A program made the translations under genes and the position numbers. Below the pieces are notes generated by a model. The model did no database searches and had not been told where the DNA came from. It worked only from the letters and a program-made list of their open reading frames with translations. Positions 49,069 through 62,594 of a stretch of DNA of 64,000 bases are shown here, one piece after another; the stretch's first letter is position 1, and the number at the start of each line of letters is the position of its first letter. Location of the stretch: the NCBI GenBank assembly GCA_963971285.1, contig OZ020263.1, positions 1,178,001-1,242,000 on the forward strand, written 5' to 3'. The stretch comes from Astropecten irregularis. Its lineage: Eukaryota; Echinodermata; Asteroidea; Paxillosida; Astropectinidae.

Positions 49069-52000
49069 TTCAGTTTTAACTCGTATATTTGTATACATCA
49101 ACCAATGTTCCATATCGTCAGAAAAATGAATATCTTATGTTAATTTCAGATGATAAAATAATAATAATAATATCTAAATAATAATGTGACTTGTACTAGG
49201 TAACTGGACTCAGTTTTTTCTGTAGCGCGAAGATCATTATTATTCAACCTGCCGCGCTTATTCGAAACAAATGATTGATCATAAATTGCAATCAGAAAAA
49301 TTATAATTATTGGCAAGGACGCATATCATAATATGATTTCAATTGTGTTGATAGTTTCATTGTTCGTATATCACTTTTGCCTTACACCAAGTCTGAATTC
49401 CAATCATTGATACATCAAGCAATTTGAAGAGAGGGGACAAAAAGGCAGCGTACAGGATTTGCAAGGACTCCCCAAAAAAATATTGAGTTTGAGACAGAAA
49501 ATGAACTCAACAGTTCGTAAAAACAGTGCAAACAGTCACCATGGGTAATCTTGGTTCATTATATGCTGGGGTTTTCAAGGAAATCAAGATTTAGTGTCTT
49601 TTAAAAAGATCGTTCGTCCAAACGATTTGGCAGCATTTCGAAAGCGTGATGTAACCGTGCTATCCAGATGAACAAAGCGTTAAAAGGAACATGAAACAAC
49701 GTCTGTAAGGAAGTTTAAGACATTCACTTCTGTTTAAGTACCAAATTCAGCCAAAACGCAAATCTTTGCAAATCCTATATACTCCCTTTAATGAAGAATC
49801 ATACACACGAGACGAGAAAAAAAAAACACTTCAAAATCGAAGACGAGAAGATGTGATTTTTCATGCAAGATTTGGTGAACATTTCCTTTTGACCTTGAAC
49901 ATCGGATGTCGAAGAGATCGCTCAATACTCAATTTGAATTTTGAAAGTTTCATCTTCCTACCCCCACCCCCTTCTAATGAAAAAACATTGGCACTGTGTG
50001 GCCTTGAAGTTTCCTATACGCCGCACTGAACATTTACCGATTCAGAAGTCAAAGACCTGGGTATATACCTTGGGAAGATGAGTTTGGATTTATCTGCGTT
50101 TATAACAAGAAGAAGAGCGAAAACCACACGGAAAAAGGAAAATCTGCTATTGCGGAATTTAATTGAATTTCGGCCGTAGCGAGCAGCTCCTCCACAGCAA
50201 TTTATTTCTTTCTGTTTTTGTATCCTAGTCGATTTTTTTTTTTCATTCGGTGTGCGTTAGTTCCGCATTGGGCGGTCCGGATATATATCCCTCCGAGCCG
50301 ACTATAATCTGAAACAAATTGGTGAACGGAGAGAATTCTTAAGGTTTTGGAGGTTTAATAACATCCGACCACTAGGTGGTGCTGTGATATCTTGCATCAA
50401 CGCAGCCCGTGTGGTTTCAAAGTGTTGTATGGAGCACGGTTTATGGTCGGTATACGCTAAAACCAAATTGTTTGAATTCAGCCAAAGAAAAAACAGCCGA
50501 TCTGCAGTGTTGGCAGTTGTACACCTATTGAATAACTGCTCTATTGTGTATTGTGAAATTTGTTTTGCTGTTGAGAAAGATCCTGCCAGGATCGAAACGT
50601 CAGGCCCTTTTAACTCAAAGCAAATTTTTAATGTTATTAGCTGTAACCTGCTCACAAACAGAGGTGTTCTGTTTTACGTGCGAAATTCCATAGCTTTAAT
50701 CCTTTTGGGTAAAATTGTAATTTTGTTCGCCCGGCGTCAAATCCAGTACATTATTTTGTCTGTGGGAATTCTCAACTATCTATAGTCTTCATGGTTTGTC
50801 GTGTATTCTTGGTCTCATGATCCATGCTGCATTTCGTTTTTGCACACAAACACAAATTCCAATACTGACCTTTCCCGCGTTTGTTCTCCCATACGCTTGA
50901 TTTTTCTTTTAGCAAAAATTTGCTTTTTAGAAAAACATTATTATATATTAAGCCCGACATGCATTAGGCAAAACAATGAAAAGGAGTAAAATTGAATAAA
51001 ATTGGCGTCCAAGGCCAGGCGATATATCTTCTATAGATGGCTGTAAATATGAAAGGTCGCAAGGGTTAAATCCACAGTGCTTCTAACAATGGGAAGTATT
51101 TATTGATGGGAATGGGCTGCACAAACTAGCCTGAACAGAACCGAATTTGCTAGAAGATTTGAATTGTTTTATTAAAAGGGTTTTTGCTTTGCAATTTTGC
51201 TTTTGTCAGTCAGACAAGTTCATTTGTGCATTGCAAAACAAAAGGACACCCTTTTGGGTGCTTAAAATCAACATGCCGTGGTCTTTTGTTGGATTTAAGG
51301 AATTCAACACTCCATTATGCATTATAAAATCTAAACAAAGAAATGTTGAAACATATTGAAATTTCAAATGTAATCATGGACAAACGCAAGTGGCGTGAAA
51401 AGTACAGCTTCCTACTAGTTGACTGACACAAACATCGTCACACACAAAAGTCAAAGAGGGAAGATCTGTCGAAAAAAAAAACCTTGAAGAAAAATCTCAA
51501 ATTTCAAGTGAATAGATCAAATGGGCAGCTACGATTGGTGTAGGCTTTGATTACATCACATTTTTGCTCATGAATATTGATATTCTAATTTGCATATTAT
51601 GCAAAATTCTGCCAATGCACCCCAGAAATACCTCTGAAGGTGGGTATCAATTAAATTGTAATGAACAACTGGTATTTCAAAAGTTATAATATTTTGGTTG
51701 TAAATGTCCTTTAAGGAGCCTAACAATTTCCTATTATAATCATTATCATTTCTTTGTATTTCTGCTATTTTTTTGGTAAGTGTAACCAATTGCAAGGGAA
51801 GCGGCATGCCTACGTGTGAACATGATGAATGGAGAATCGTGAAAAAAAAACCTCTTCAGATTCATCCGCAAATTGTCAGGTGTCATTCAGATGCCTTTAT
51901 CTGTCTGAGAGAGCGCATCTTTAGTGATGAATTGCTCATCACAATGCAATGTATAAGGCGTTGATCCTGTCAGCGTTGACTGAGGGACCTGGGTAGCTTC

Positions 52001-55000
52001 AGAATAATTTCAAGGGGGTATGTCATCATTATATGCTGAAGATACAGTAGATCCAGGATGGTCTAAAGGTAGAACATGGTCTAGAGCAGCAGTTGCAAAT
52101 TTCAGAGCGCTGTGACTGTATTCCGAGAAAAATTAAAAACTAATGATAAAGATGTACAGACGGCGCTCATGATTACGTTACGACGCAGAGCGTATCACAC
52201 ACAGTGACGTCTGCGACCACAACCGATCCATCTGCGACGGACGTGACGAAAGACGAGCAATGATTGCCATGGAAACGGACGGCAGACGGGGAAGTTGATG
52301 ATAATGATGACGCAGCTTGCTTGGTCCCTCCTCCTACCATCTCCACTCTCCACAACCCGGAGGAAACAATAATAGATACAAGTAAAAAAAAAAGAAAAAA
52401 AAGAAGACTGAGAGAAAAAAATATCTGCACTACAGAAGGGAGAAGGGGAGGGGATGTGGTTGGAAGGTGGGGGTTGCACACCAGCAAAAAAAAAGCCTAC
52501 TGTAGCCCTGGGCCGCATCTTTGGATATAAGAAACCAAAGTGCGGCAAAATTGCTTCCTCGCGCGTAAAATTAAATGCATTTGTCGGTGAAGAAGGGGGA
52601 GGTAGGAGGGTGGGGAGGGGGTTAGGTATAGTCTTGCACGTATAACTGCACAAGCTGTTGGCCAAGTGGTGTCGCAGCAGCGCTAACACACAAACACACA
52701 CCCACCCATGTACAAAAACCTTGCAGAGTGACAAAATCAACGACCGTTACTTGTCATTTATTCTATTATTATTATTTTCCTCTTCTTTCGCTTTGACTTG
52801 GTTCTAAGCGCAGTTTATATGGCTGGCCTTATTAAAGAGATGCACTTGATATGTTTCTATCTGACTCGGTTTCAGAACATTTCAATAAATAGGTCATCGA
52901 TAATCATGTTTGGACTCAAAATGATTATATTGACCGCCTATTATCATCCATTTTAAATAGTTCATTGACATTTAAGAGAAGCCGACAGTCAGAGGTTGGC
53001 CTGACATAAATTGATCAAAATATCTTAAAATATAAAATATAAAGTATTTATCAATATCTTCCTTAACCACTCATCGACGCGTATTTTCACTGTGTTATAT
53101 CAAATTTGGAAAATGTTTATAACTCTGTTGATTAAACCTTATGCTCTGACGTCATGGCGCCGCCATCTTGGAGGACAATGAAGCAATCAGAAATGTTGTG
53201 CCATTACGAAAACTGTGATTAGGTTGTGATCTTTGCTTTTGTCGATGAGGTTGAAGCTGTTTTTCCTGCCCACCTATTTTTTTAAACTGCCAGACGGAAG
53301 CCTTTTATTTGAAACCATTTGTTTTTTATGAATGTGAGACATAAAGCCAAAATCCGACGGGCCACCGTTCTTTTGACATCCAGAAGGGGGCGCCCTACTG
53401 CAATTACGTCATGTGCACATAAGGCGCCATCTGAAACTATCGTCTTGGTATGCGTCGGTTGCCGTACATTGTGTAACACCCCAGTGACAATAAACCGAGT
53501 CGTTGCTCAGGAAACACATTACAGACGCGGTCTGAAGGCTATCCGCCAATCAAATGTTCCAAATTTGTCACGCAAAACCTATTTCCGGCCGTCATTGCTT
53601 CGGAGAACCAGCGAAAATTACACAATACTACTGGTGCCCGGCACTCGATACCATTATTAACAACTCGACACAATATTGTCCCTCTATAAAAATTATCTCC
53701 ATGTGCAGTTACATCGAATTTTTATGATTGAATTTAATAAAGCAATCAGTTGGAAATAACTCAGACGGTGCGATGCGGTTCTTGAAGGTGGCAGGAGAGG
53801 ATTTCTTTTCCTGGTATTTGCACTCGGTCAGAAAAAAAAATTCGGAATGGAATCGTTGGCGCCAAACAGCCTTCCGGGTGCTACAGCCTCGCACTGGCTG
53901 TCAGACTTTTAAAACATTTTAAACACATTTTGATAATGTGTACCGAAAAGGTTCTAATTTTTAAAGTTGGTGATGTCGACAAACTGAATATAAATGTCTG
54001 GAAAGGATAAAGGTAGAACTCCACGGCTAGACAAATATGACAAGTTATTTTGGTGGGAATGGGTACAGACAAAAGGCGTCCGTCTCAAAAATGTAAAAAC
54101 TACCCTGATTTTCTTCTTCTTTTTTGTTTTTTATTCTTCTTCTCCCTCTTCGAATGAATAAATCGGTTTTCCTTTAGCTGGTATAAATGGTGTAAATTCA
54201 TGTACACATTTAGTATCAGATTTACATGAGCTGACCTGTGGCCTTTACCGATTTTGCAAAGACTTGAATATTTTCCCGCCAAAAAACACACACAATACAG
54301 CTTTTAATAAACAACGGGAGGGTATAGGGGAAAAAAACCAACAAACTCAATTTGAGTTGTAGTGGGAAAGAGCGCTTGGAGAGAGAAGGGTTTTTCTTTG
54401 CTGGCAATATTGAAATAATACAGTGAAGGGGGAACGAACAAGTCCCCTACATCCGTGCCACTAGCAGACACCTAATAACGTACGTCTGACGTACGGGCAG
54501 TGTGTATGTACTTTTATTGAGTAGACGAGTGTATAGCGTATATACCTACCACTTACGCATAGCCGGGGCCTCGGCGGGTTTTATCTTAGCCGCATTCGAG
54601 GCGCCACTTCAAAATGAGACTGTAATTAAGGCCGGCCAAGTGGGTCTCTTCAAAAGACATAACATTTTATCAAGAAAAAAAATCAGAACAAGCAGAACCT
54701 GAGATAGGAGAAGAGGCTATCTTAAAGACGTGCCGTGTGTTGTTTTCTTGGAAATGTAGGGTGGGAAACAATTATGTGGTTCAAATGCGATTGTAAAAAA
54801 AAAAAGTAGGTCTACACTGTCGGCTTCCTAAATACAGTTTGACACAAATTCCAACCATTCGATGGGTCGTGGTATAAATAAGTATTGGCAAGCAGACAAT
54901 ATACATAATAGTTATTGTCACATATTATTTATTTGGAGTTTCTTGATATTTCAAATTGCCCTGTTGTCACCTGTTTATTTCAATGCGATATGTCAATGTG

Positions 55001-56601
55001 ATAATGACTGTGTATTGTCGTACGGTAGGTATTTCTCATCTGGCCAACGTTCGATTGCCTCGCGAACCATTCCCCTAGTGTCATGTCCGTTTTGCTTCGA
55101 GTGGATACGCCGTATGAGAATCTATCTCGTGGAACTTCAGTGTAAGTTCAAGCCGCAAGGAGGTGACATTTGCCTCATCAGCTGTCTCACTCGAGTTATG
55201 TATCCATCCACTTCTCTTGTTTTGTGTTATATCCTTTGATTTCCAATGATTCTTACAGGTTTTTGGCTCAATCGTCCTTAGCACATGCGTCTGCGCTGAT
55301 ATCCTGTGTAGTGAGACTTAATGCAGAATATATTGTCTAAACGCAATGCGGAAAAGCACAAACGAACTGATATTTTGTTCTAAAGCATTAGTAATTCCAT
55401 TTGGTTGTGCGCTGGTTGATAATGTACCATTTGCAGTCCATTGCCGTCGTGTTTCAAATGAGGAAACAAAAATACATCATTTCCCGGTTTCAGTTTTCAA
55501 GGACACAACGAATCATGGTCCATGTTGTTACAGGTGAATTTGTGCACATTCCCAATGTCATGATTTCGGCTGTTAATGTTGCCGACGAAATTCTGCAGGT
55601 GCGCTTATTCGTTTCGCGATTCTATAAAAACAGTTCTCGAGTATGGCAGTAGTACAGAAATCATTAAGCAGGAACATTGTTCCTTGGGATGAGCTCAATG
55701 AAACATTCAGATAAAATTAAACAATCACTACCTTTTTAAAATATTTTTCCTAATCCTATTAGCCTATACTACCTTTAAATTTAGTGTGTGTGTGTGTAGA
55801 CATAATGTGACAGTATTTCTTTATAAAATAGGCAAATGATCATTTCAATCATCTCATAATTGATTGATATGTTTTCTCCTTGCTACGATCGAAACAGATG
55901 TTGCCTGAAGGATGTTTAAATTGCACACTCATGTGTTCAATTTGACGAGAGAGACCCTTAGGAATATCATAGGAGAAGACATTGTTGTACAATAAATGTA
56001 GAATCACTACAGAAGAATGATTTGTCTCACGTCCGCATAACATTAACTGGAGGAGAATTGCGCATGCGTAGTTGGAGCTTTTATTCATTAATGATAAATG
56101 CTTTTGTGTATGTTGAGAACTAGTTTACCATCTGTTCGTGTGGGAAGATGAGTCCAAGTTAGTATTGAAATCAGGGGGAGGGGCTGGTCGGAGTGATGAA
56201 AAACAGGTGGGTATTAAATGCTACAAAAACAAAGCCCCGGTGTAAGGGGGAGGAGATTTTCTACCGGGACGGTTTTGTATTAATTCGGTCGCCGGCCGAG
56301 CCAGCAAGCCGTGTTGTGGTAAGGGAGCTTAGGGAATGTGTGCAAGCTCTCTCTTCGTCACGCTAAACGCCCAACCATCGATTGAGACGAAGACGAAAAA
56401 AAATATGTTGGAAAATTGAAGATGTACTGTCTGTCAGACCATGTTCCGTAAAGGTCAGCCCTAATGACTGTAAAATATGGGAAATACGTAGAGGGATATC
56501 AATGCACTCTTTGAAACACAATTATAATGGCCAAATACCATAACAACTCAATGCATAATGCATACATCCATACAAGGTAACAAAAACATGGCAATTAGAG
56601 A
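49069..56601. other. Non-coding intron stretch
   Basis: It contains an ATA-rich patch at 49157-49192, the dispersed motif at 50571-50625, a purine-rich tract at about 52380-52630, and GCGCCGCCATCTTGG near 53158, which resembles a YY1 site. No exon recognised. Confidence 0.4.
50571..50625 (+). repeat. Dispersed hairpin motif GATCC...GGATCGAAACGTCAGGCCC
   Basis: The hairpin GATCCTGCCAGGATC is followed by GAAACGTCAGGCCCTTTT and AACTC. Closest relative of 1003-1055; diverged relatives lie at 32540-32690 and 63045-63110. Fragment of an interspersed repeat. Confidence 0.65.
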
Positions 56602-56963
56602 TTAAAGGTGTGATACATGATTGGTAAAGGTCACAGAATAGCACTCACAATTTGTCCAAGTAAACATGTACATTGTGTACATGAAATGAATAACATATTT
56701 TGAAAATTGGAACTCAATCGGACATCTGAGTCACGAGAAATCAGCGCAAACCGATAAAAAAAACCCGTTAAGAATGGTTTTGATCGTTCCCCGAGATCAA
56801 AACTGTTTTTGATCTTTGTTTGACTGATTTCTGGATAAATACAGCATTTTAGACGGAATATGTTAACGATATGTTTCGACCAGCACCATCTTCGTACCAT
56901 GAAAGTTAAATGTAAATATGTGAACATTTCTGTTTGTGAATGTTACCAATTATGTACCTTTAA
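56602..56963 (-). mobile_element. TTAA-flanked miniature element, copy 2 (354 bp)
   Basis: TTAA at 56602-56605 and 56960-56963. The ends read AGGTGTGATACATGATTGG and, on the other strand, AGGTACATAATTGG. Read on the minus strand, AACAGAAATGTTCAC is followed about 35 bases later by GGTACGAAGATGG, then GAAACATATCGTTAA, in the same order as the plus strand of the element at 8138-8486. A GATC-based inverted repeat (56785-56815) sits near the middle, as in copy 1. Non-coding and more diverged than copy 1. Confidence 0.7.
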
Positions 56964-59900
56964 AGCTTTGTATTTCGATTTTCCTCTTCCTCTTAATTTT
57001 TTGTTTTAATGTTAACCTGCATCTTAGTCCCAATTTAACAGGTTGGATGGAGAAGGGTAATTTCTTAATATGGCCGCGGAAATGACCAGCCTATAACACA
57101 AGCATACTTAACCTGTTATTGAAGACGTAAGGGTTTGTATATGTAAGCTGACAGAGAATTGAGGGAGTAATTTGGTGCAAGTCCTCAATTAGCACAGAGC
57201 CAATACACTTCTCCTATATGGACCTTCTTCACAGGACATGAAACAGTCGCCTTTTATTAGACGAACAAGCGCTTGCATTTGCTTCAAGCACGCTTTCAAG
57301 AGACCGGCAAAGCCCAGCTAATTTGTCCGATTCGTCCGCTGACGAGCGAGTAAAAAGGTGCCGCCTCGTTCCCAGCGACCGATATAAACCGTCCCAGATG
57401 ACCATAGCGACAATCCCCCCCCCCAAAAAAAAAAAAAAAAAACGCCCATAAAAATGAACACGTATAACAGGGCCGTATTAATACCAACTGGTATAATGAA
57501 TGTAGGCCTATAACTCAATTAAACCAATTTTAACGCAGCGATCTACGAAGCCCATATTTTTTTATCTTATTTGGCAGAGTGTTTACCGAAGGCGAATGCG
57601 ATATGTCCTTCGTAAACACTTCCCTCTTCGGTTTGCCACTTTAAACCGTTCTGGTAAATTGCTTGTACAGAAAATAAAGTGATCGAGGTGTCACTGGCGA
57701 TTTTCTCTGAGATGGATACGGAGGGAGGAGGGGGAGGTAGGGTGGTTGGCAAACAGACTGAGCTCTTCTTACCCACAATTAGGAGGGCTCAGAGAATTTA
57801 ATCTTGGTGAAGATATAAGCCCCACCACTGTGTATGTTGACGAACGCCATTTGTGATTACATGGTCAGGCAATTGTCGCCCTTTGTTTTATTATGTAGTG
57901 GAGGAGAAATTCCCTTGGTACACCAATTATGTACAATGTCGGTGCCTATGAAGAACGGCTCACTGCCTACGCAGGCTTATTCTTTTTAACAAAACTTCAT
58001 CAATGATTTAGAAATATTATGTTGATATCACACGCCTAAACACGCCACTTATTCTCCCCTATTTTGCAATAATAATGTTCCGATCCCCGTGCCCTTTACG
58101 TTTGAATGATAATCGCTCGTAACGCCATGCACCGCGATAAATTACGCAGAAAATTACCCCTCTCGAAAAAAAAACCCCGTGCACCAAATGCATTATGTTG
58201 CTGGACCCGCGCACGGTGAAAAAAATTCAGCAATTACCTTGGGCTTATTTGAAAATGTAGCAATTTTAGCAGCCTAGGAAGAATCATGATTACCTCGAGC
58301 TGTTTTGCCGGCTCGTGCGAAGGAAAGCTCGATCGCTGGGAAGGATTCGGTGCTATTTTTGTTCCGCGACGTGTCATCCAACTTAATTAATGGGCGCTTG
58401 GACCCCGGCAAGCTCACCGACTGAACTGTTTGGGAGCAGCATGCAATGGTGAATAACTATTCAACACGAGCCCCAATCGTGGGTTTAAAATTTCAAGCGC
58501 GAATATTGAAGAATTCCTACTTTATAGCAGAGCTGCAAGGAACTAGACTATGAGCCTTTGGTCAGCAACATGGCCGGCATACGGTCAGGTCCAAATAAAT
58601 AAAACATGTGCTTGTTGCAGTTTGTTTTTCAAACTAGACTATTGATAAGGATGGCTTCCCTAAACGTATAATTGCCTCTTGAGTAATTTATACGGCAGCT
58701 GGCAAAAGAATCCCTCTCAATAGTTAAATAGTGTATTCTAGTTTTATTTGTCTGAGAGAAGTAAAGCGTGTGCATATGGATCTGTATACACCACACAAAA
58801 TAAATAGCAGCTTATGAAGCTTATGTTTTATTTCCGTGTCTGCTATTCAAATTATTACAAACCTCGAAATTCATTCATTACATTTTACTTTTTTTGAAAT
58901 AGTTTTTACTTTAAAAAGGATTTTATTCATTGATATCCTTGAGACGTAAAAACTGTTTAGATTTTGCATCGTCTGCATTTCAGAAAATGCTAAATATAGG
59001 CAGGTGTGGCTGCTTGGTATAACCACGCTAAGCGAGGCATAATTTGACTTTTGACCGAATGGTTTAAGTGCCTGTTCACCGCCAGGGGGCTTTTGGTGTC
59101 ATCATGACATCATAAGCAACCGAGACTCACCCGGGTCGGGTCCGGTCGGCAGGGTCCCATGTCTTCAAATTAGACGAGTTGGGATTTCGTTTTTCGTCCT
59201 CTCCTGCTCACTATTGGCAGGTGGCAGAAGGTGGGATGGGGCGCGAAATGATCAGTTCAAAGAGATTGCCTATCGATCCCCCGACCAAATATTGGTGCGC
59301 GAATAAATATTATTCCGAAAGGTGTAGGTAAGATCAGAGAGGCAAAATAAGGAGTAGAAGATGAAGCAAAAAGGCGAAAGGTTCTTGTCCTCATTCCGTT
59401 CTTGTGGCTTCAACCGAGCGAGTCATCCTGCGTTCTCGCGCCCGTACGGGAGAACATAAACACGGCGGTGTTTTGCCAAGTACCGGTTGTATGATTGTTG
59501 ACCCCTCCCGACCGATAGGTCTTCGTTATCCAGGGGGGATGCCAGACCCAATATCCCCGGTCCACTGTCAAATGCTTCTCCCCTTCTTTCTTTCTCCTCT
59601 CGTTCTCTCTACCGATGTTTATTTATTAAATTGTATGCATACATCACGGAGAGAGTGGAAAAAGACCATGCAGCCACTCTCTCTTGGTGGGTAGATTTTG
59701 AGCAGAGCACGGCGAGCTCCGTGATTAGACGAAAAGGTTCTCCCGGAACCCTTTTCTCCGTTTCTATTTAGGAATTGACAGCAAGAGGAAAACAAAGCTC
59801 CTACAAAGCTTTCACGAAATGCGAGATGTCAGGATTGCCTCCATTCACGCCGAAACAAAAATACACCTTCTCAAAGGCGTCATGTACTCAAATGATGTAT

Positions 59901-60699
59901 CCATATGGGTATTTAAAGGCATTGCATACGTTTGGTAATGACTCTGAAAATTTATGGCAATAAAAACTTACTTGGTGAGAAGTACAGCTGCTTTGGATAG
60001 TATAATGCATATTGAGAAACGTTCAATTCGAAGTACCGCGGTTATGGAAAAAAAATGTCACTTTTTATCTCCAAAAATTATGAATCTGAGAAGCGTTAAT
60101 ATGGCCGTAACGCTTCTCAGCTATTGACTAACTGTTCTCTGGCGTGAAATAACCGCTCTAGTTTGTCGCCAAAATCTCAAAAACGCTACCACCTTTTGAA
60201 TTGAAACTTACACAGGTTAGTTTTATGGTATATATATACAATTATATTGGTTTGAAAAAAACAGTAGGCTCAAATTACCAAACGTATGCAATCCCTTTAA
60301 GAGTGACTACAGCAAAGAAACAAGAATTATTCATTTTCAAAGAGACTTCTATTTCAGAAACAAAGACTCACCTCTGCTTTCTTTATGTATTGTTCATCAG
60401 ACTTCCATTTTTATACTCGTTATCTTATGCACACCTTCGAAGGGTGCCTATACATTTTTGGTTTTCTTTTTCTGTAGATAGTTGGTTAAAGATAGAGGAG
60501 ATTCGGTAGGATTTCAAAGCTTCCAATTTGATATTATTATGGTGCAAGATATCCATGACAATGTTCAAGTTACGCATGTACTTTTTCTTAACCATTTCTG
60601 CTCATTGCATATTTATTTCATCATCAGCCTAGGAATGATAATGGACAGTGTCTGGGGCTTACTGTGTACCATAAGCACACGTATGCTTGAATGTAGAAT
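56964..60699. other. Non-coding intron stretch
   Basis: It includes adjacent C and A homopolymer runs at about 57415-57442 and the hairpin at 60086-60120. No exon recognised. Confidence 0.4.
60086..60120. repeat. Perfect 13-bp stem-loop
   Basis: CTGAGAAGCGTTA (60086-60098) and its exact complement (60108-60120) enclose nine bases, ATATGGCCG. No T-run follows, and no role is evident. Confidence 0.6.
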
Positions 60700-61840
60700 G
60701 GAATGGGTGACACGAAAGGTGTTGGGTTGGGATGGGTGTTCTAGGGTAGAATGGGGTAAGATGGAACGTGTTGGTTGTGAAAGGGTAATTATGATGGGTG
60801 TGATAGGGTTGGATGGTGTGGGATGGAATTTGTTGGGGTATATGGGATGGGTGTTCTTGGGTGGGATGGGGTAAGATTGAACGTGTTGGTTGTGAAAGGG
60901 TAATTATGATGGGTGTGATAGGGTTGGATGGTGTGGGATGGAATTTGTTGGGGTATATGGGATGGGTGTTCTAGGGTAGAATGGGGTAAGATGGAACGTG
61001 TTGGTTGTGAAAGGGTAATTATGATGGGTGTGATAGGGTTGGATGGTGTGGGATGGAATTTGTTGGGGTATATGGGATGGGTGTTCTTGGGTGGGATGGG
61101 GTAAGATTGAACGTGTTGGTTGTGAAAGGGTAATTATGATGGGTGTGATAGGGTTGGATGGTGTGGGATGGAATTTGTTGGGGTATATGGGATGGGTGTT
61201 CTTGGGTGGGATGGGGTAAGATTGAACGTGTTGGTTGTGAAAGGGTAATTATGATGGGTGTGATAGGGTTGGATGGTGTGGGATGGAATTTGTTGGGGTA
61301 TATGGGATGGGTGTTCTTGGGTGGGATGGGGTAAGATTGAACGTGTTGGTTGTGAAAGGGTAATTATGATGGGTGTGATAGGGTTGGATGGTGTGGGATG
61401 GAATTTGTTGGGGTATATGGGATGGGTGTTCTTGGGTGGGATGGGGTAAGATTGAACGTGTTGGTTGTGAAAGGGTAATTATGATGGGTGTGATAGGGTT
61501 GGATGGTGTGGGATGGAATTTGTTGGGGTATATGGGATGGGTGTTCTTGGGTGGGATGGGGTAAGATTGAACGTGTTGGTTGTGAAAGGGTAATTATGAT
61601 GGGTGTGATAGGGTTAGATGGTGTGGGATGCAATTTGTTGGGGTATATGGGATGGGTGTTCTTGGGTGGGATGGGGTAAGATTGAACGTGTTGGTTGTGA
61701 AAGGGTAATTATGATGGGTGTGATAGGGTTAGATGGTGTGGGATGCAATTTGTTGGGGTATATGGGATGGGTGTTCTTGGGTGGGATGGGGAAAGATTGA
61801 GCGTAGTGGGGTATATAGGATGGGTGTGATGGTGTGAGGT
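60700..61840 (+). repeat. 115-bp G-rich minisatellite, nine full copies plus partial ends
   Basis: The marker AACGTGTTGGTTGTGAAAGG recurs at 60765, 60880, 60995, 61110, 61225, 61340, 61455, 61570 and 61685, exactly 115 bp apart; partial units flank the array. The units leading into 60765 and 60995 share CTAGGGTAGAATGG where the others have CTTGGGTGGGATGG, so a two-unit block was duplicated. The last two units share GTTAGATGG and GATGCAAT variants. The plus strand has many GGG runs and very few C. Minus-strand open frames here are repeat artefacts. Confidence 0.97.
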
Positions 61841-61865
61841 GAGGTGAGGTAAGATAATGTGTTGT

Positions 61866-61932
61866 GTTGGGTTGGGTTGGGTTGGGTTGGGTTTGGTTGG
61901 GTTGGGTTGGGTTGAGTTGGGTTGGGGTTGGG
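61866..61932 (+). repeat. TTGGG pentanucleotide tract with G-quadruplex potential
   Basis: Eleven runs of three or four G are separated mostly by TT, with a few interrupted units. This satisfies the usual four-run G-quadruplex pattern several times over, on the sense strand of the receptor gene, about 660 bp before the next exon. It lies immediately after the 115-bp array. Confidence 0.9.
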
Positions 61933-62594
61933 ATTAGGTGTGGTGTGGTGGGGTTGAATGGGGTGAGATGAACTGTGTTCAGGTAATGCAACATACATTA
62001 TATTCGACAATTTGAAACCAGAATCCAGAACTACAAGAACATAAGAAGCTTTTAAGCTCACAAATTGACAGCCTGCCACATGTCTGACATAATGAAACAG
62101 TCGTTGTCCGAGAATTACATGTTTCTCTTTTCACATTCGTCAATACTGTCCCCGGGACACCTGCCGCTTTTATCTAATCCAGGACATTTGGACCGTATTC
62201 TACCTCTTGTCTACCACCGTCTCTACCGTCCGTACCGCGCACTTGTTTTAGTTTAATCTCCTGCTTTATTAGCACGGTAGATTACGTTCGATACGCTGTT
62301 AATGCCACCGGTCTGCACAGTGCACGATGGAGGACTCTTTCTCTACCGTACTCCCCCTTGTTCAAGCAAGGACAAAGTTCTCTAGCAGACGCTTCGAATC
62401 CTCTACAAAAATACTCTTCAAAATCAATTTTCCTGCCGCTGAAAGTACACTTGCGGCCATCATAGGTTTTTTTTGTATCGTAGTGAGGTCGGAATTGCGA
62501 TCCTTATAAACTTTTGTTGGAATTGTTTTTACAAACAGACGAATGACTGCTCACTTTTCCTTTTACTTCCCTTTCTTTCTCTTTTCTTGTTTAG
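61933..62594. other. End of the large intron
   Basis: Ordinary sequence ending in a long pyrimidine tract (about 62545-62592) and the TAG acceptor. No other structure was noted. Confidence 0.6.

Larger units (their letters stand above)
27993..62594 (+). other. Giant intron (34,602 bp) of the receptor gene
   Basis: Runs from donor GTAAGT at 27993 to an acceptor at 62593-62594 preceded by a long pyrimidine tract (TTTCTTTCTCTTTTCTTG). The protein reads through the flanking exons in phase 0 at the family's usual junction, so no exon appears to be missing. The intron contains a complete piggyBac transposon, several miniature elements, a 2.5-kb hexanucleotide array and a 1.1-kb minisatellite, which explain part of its length. 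Confidence 0.85.

Noticed and set aside
55735..55780. Possible end of another TTAA-type miniature element (ATACTACCTTTAA)
   Set aside because: Only one end resembles the family; no inverted partner or internal motif was found nearby.
60700..61840. CRISPR-like array
   Set aside because: The units are contiguous 115-bp repeats without unique spacers, in an intron-bearing animal genome. It is a minisatellite.
61364..62079. Minus-strand Pro/Thr-rich open frames
   Set aside because: Translations of the 115-bp minisatellite and the TTGGG tract; period and composition come from the repeat, not from a gene.
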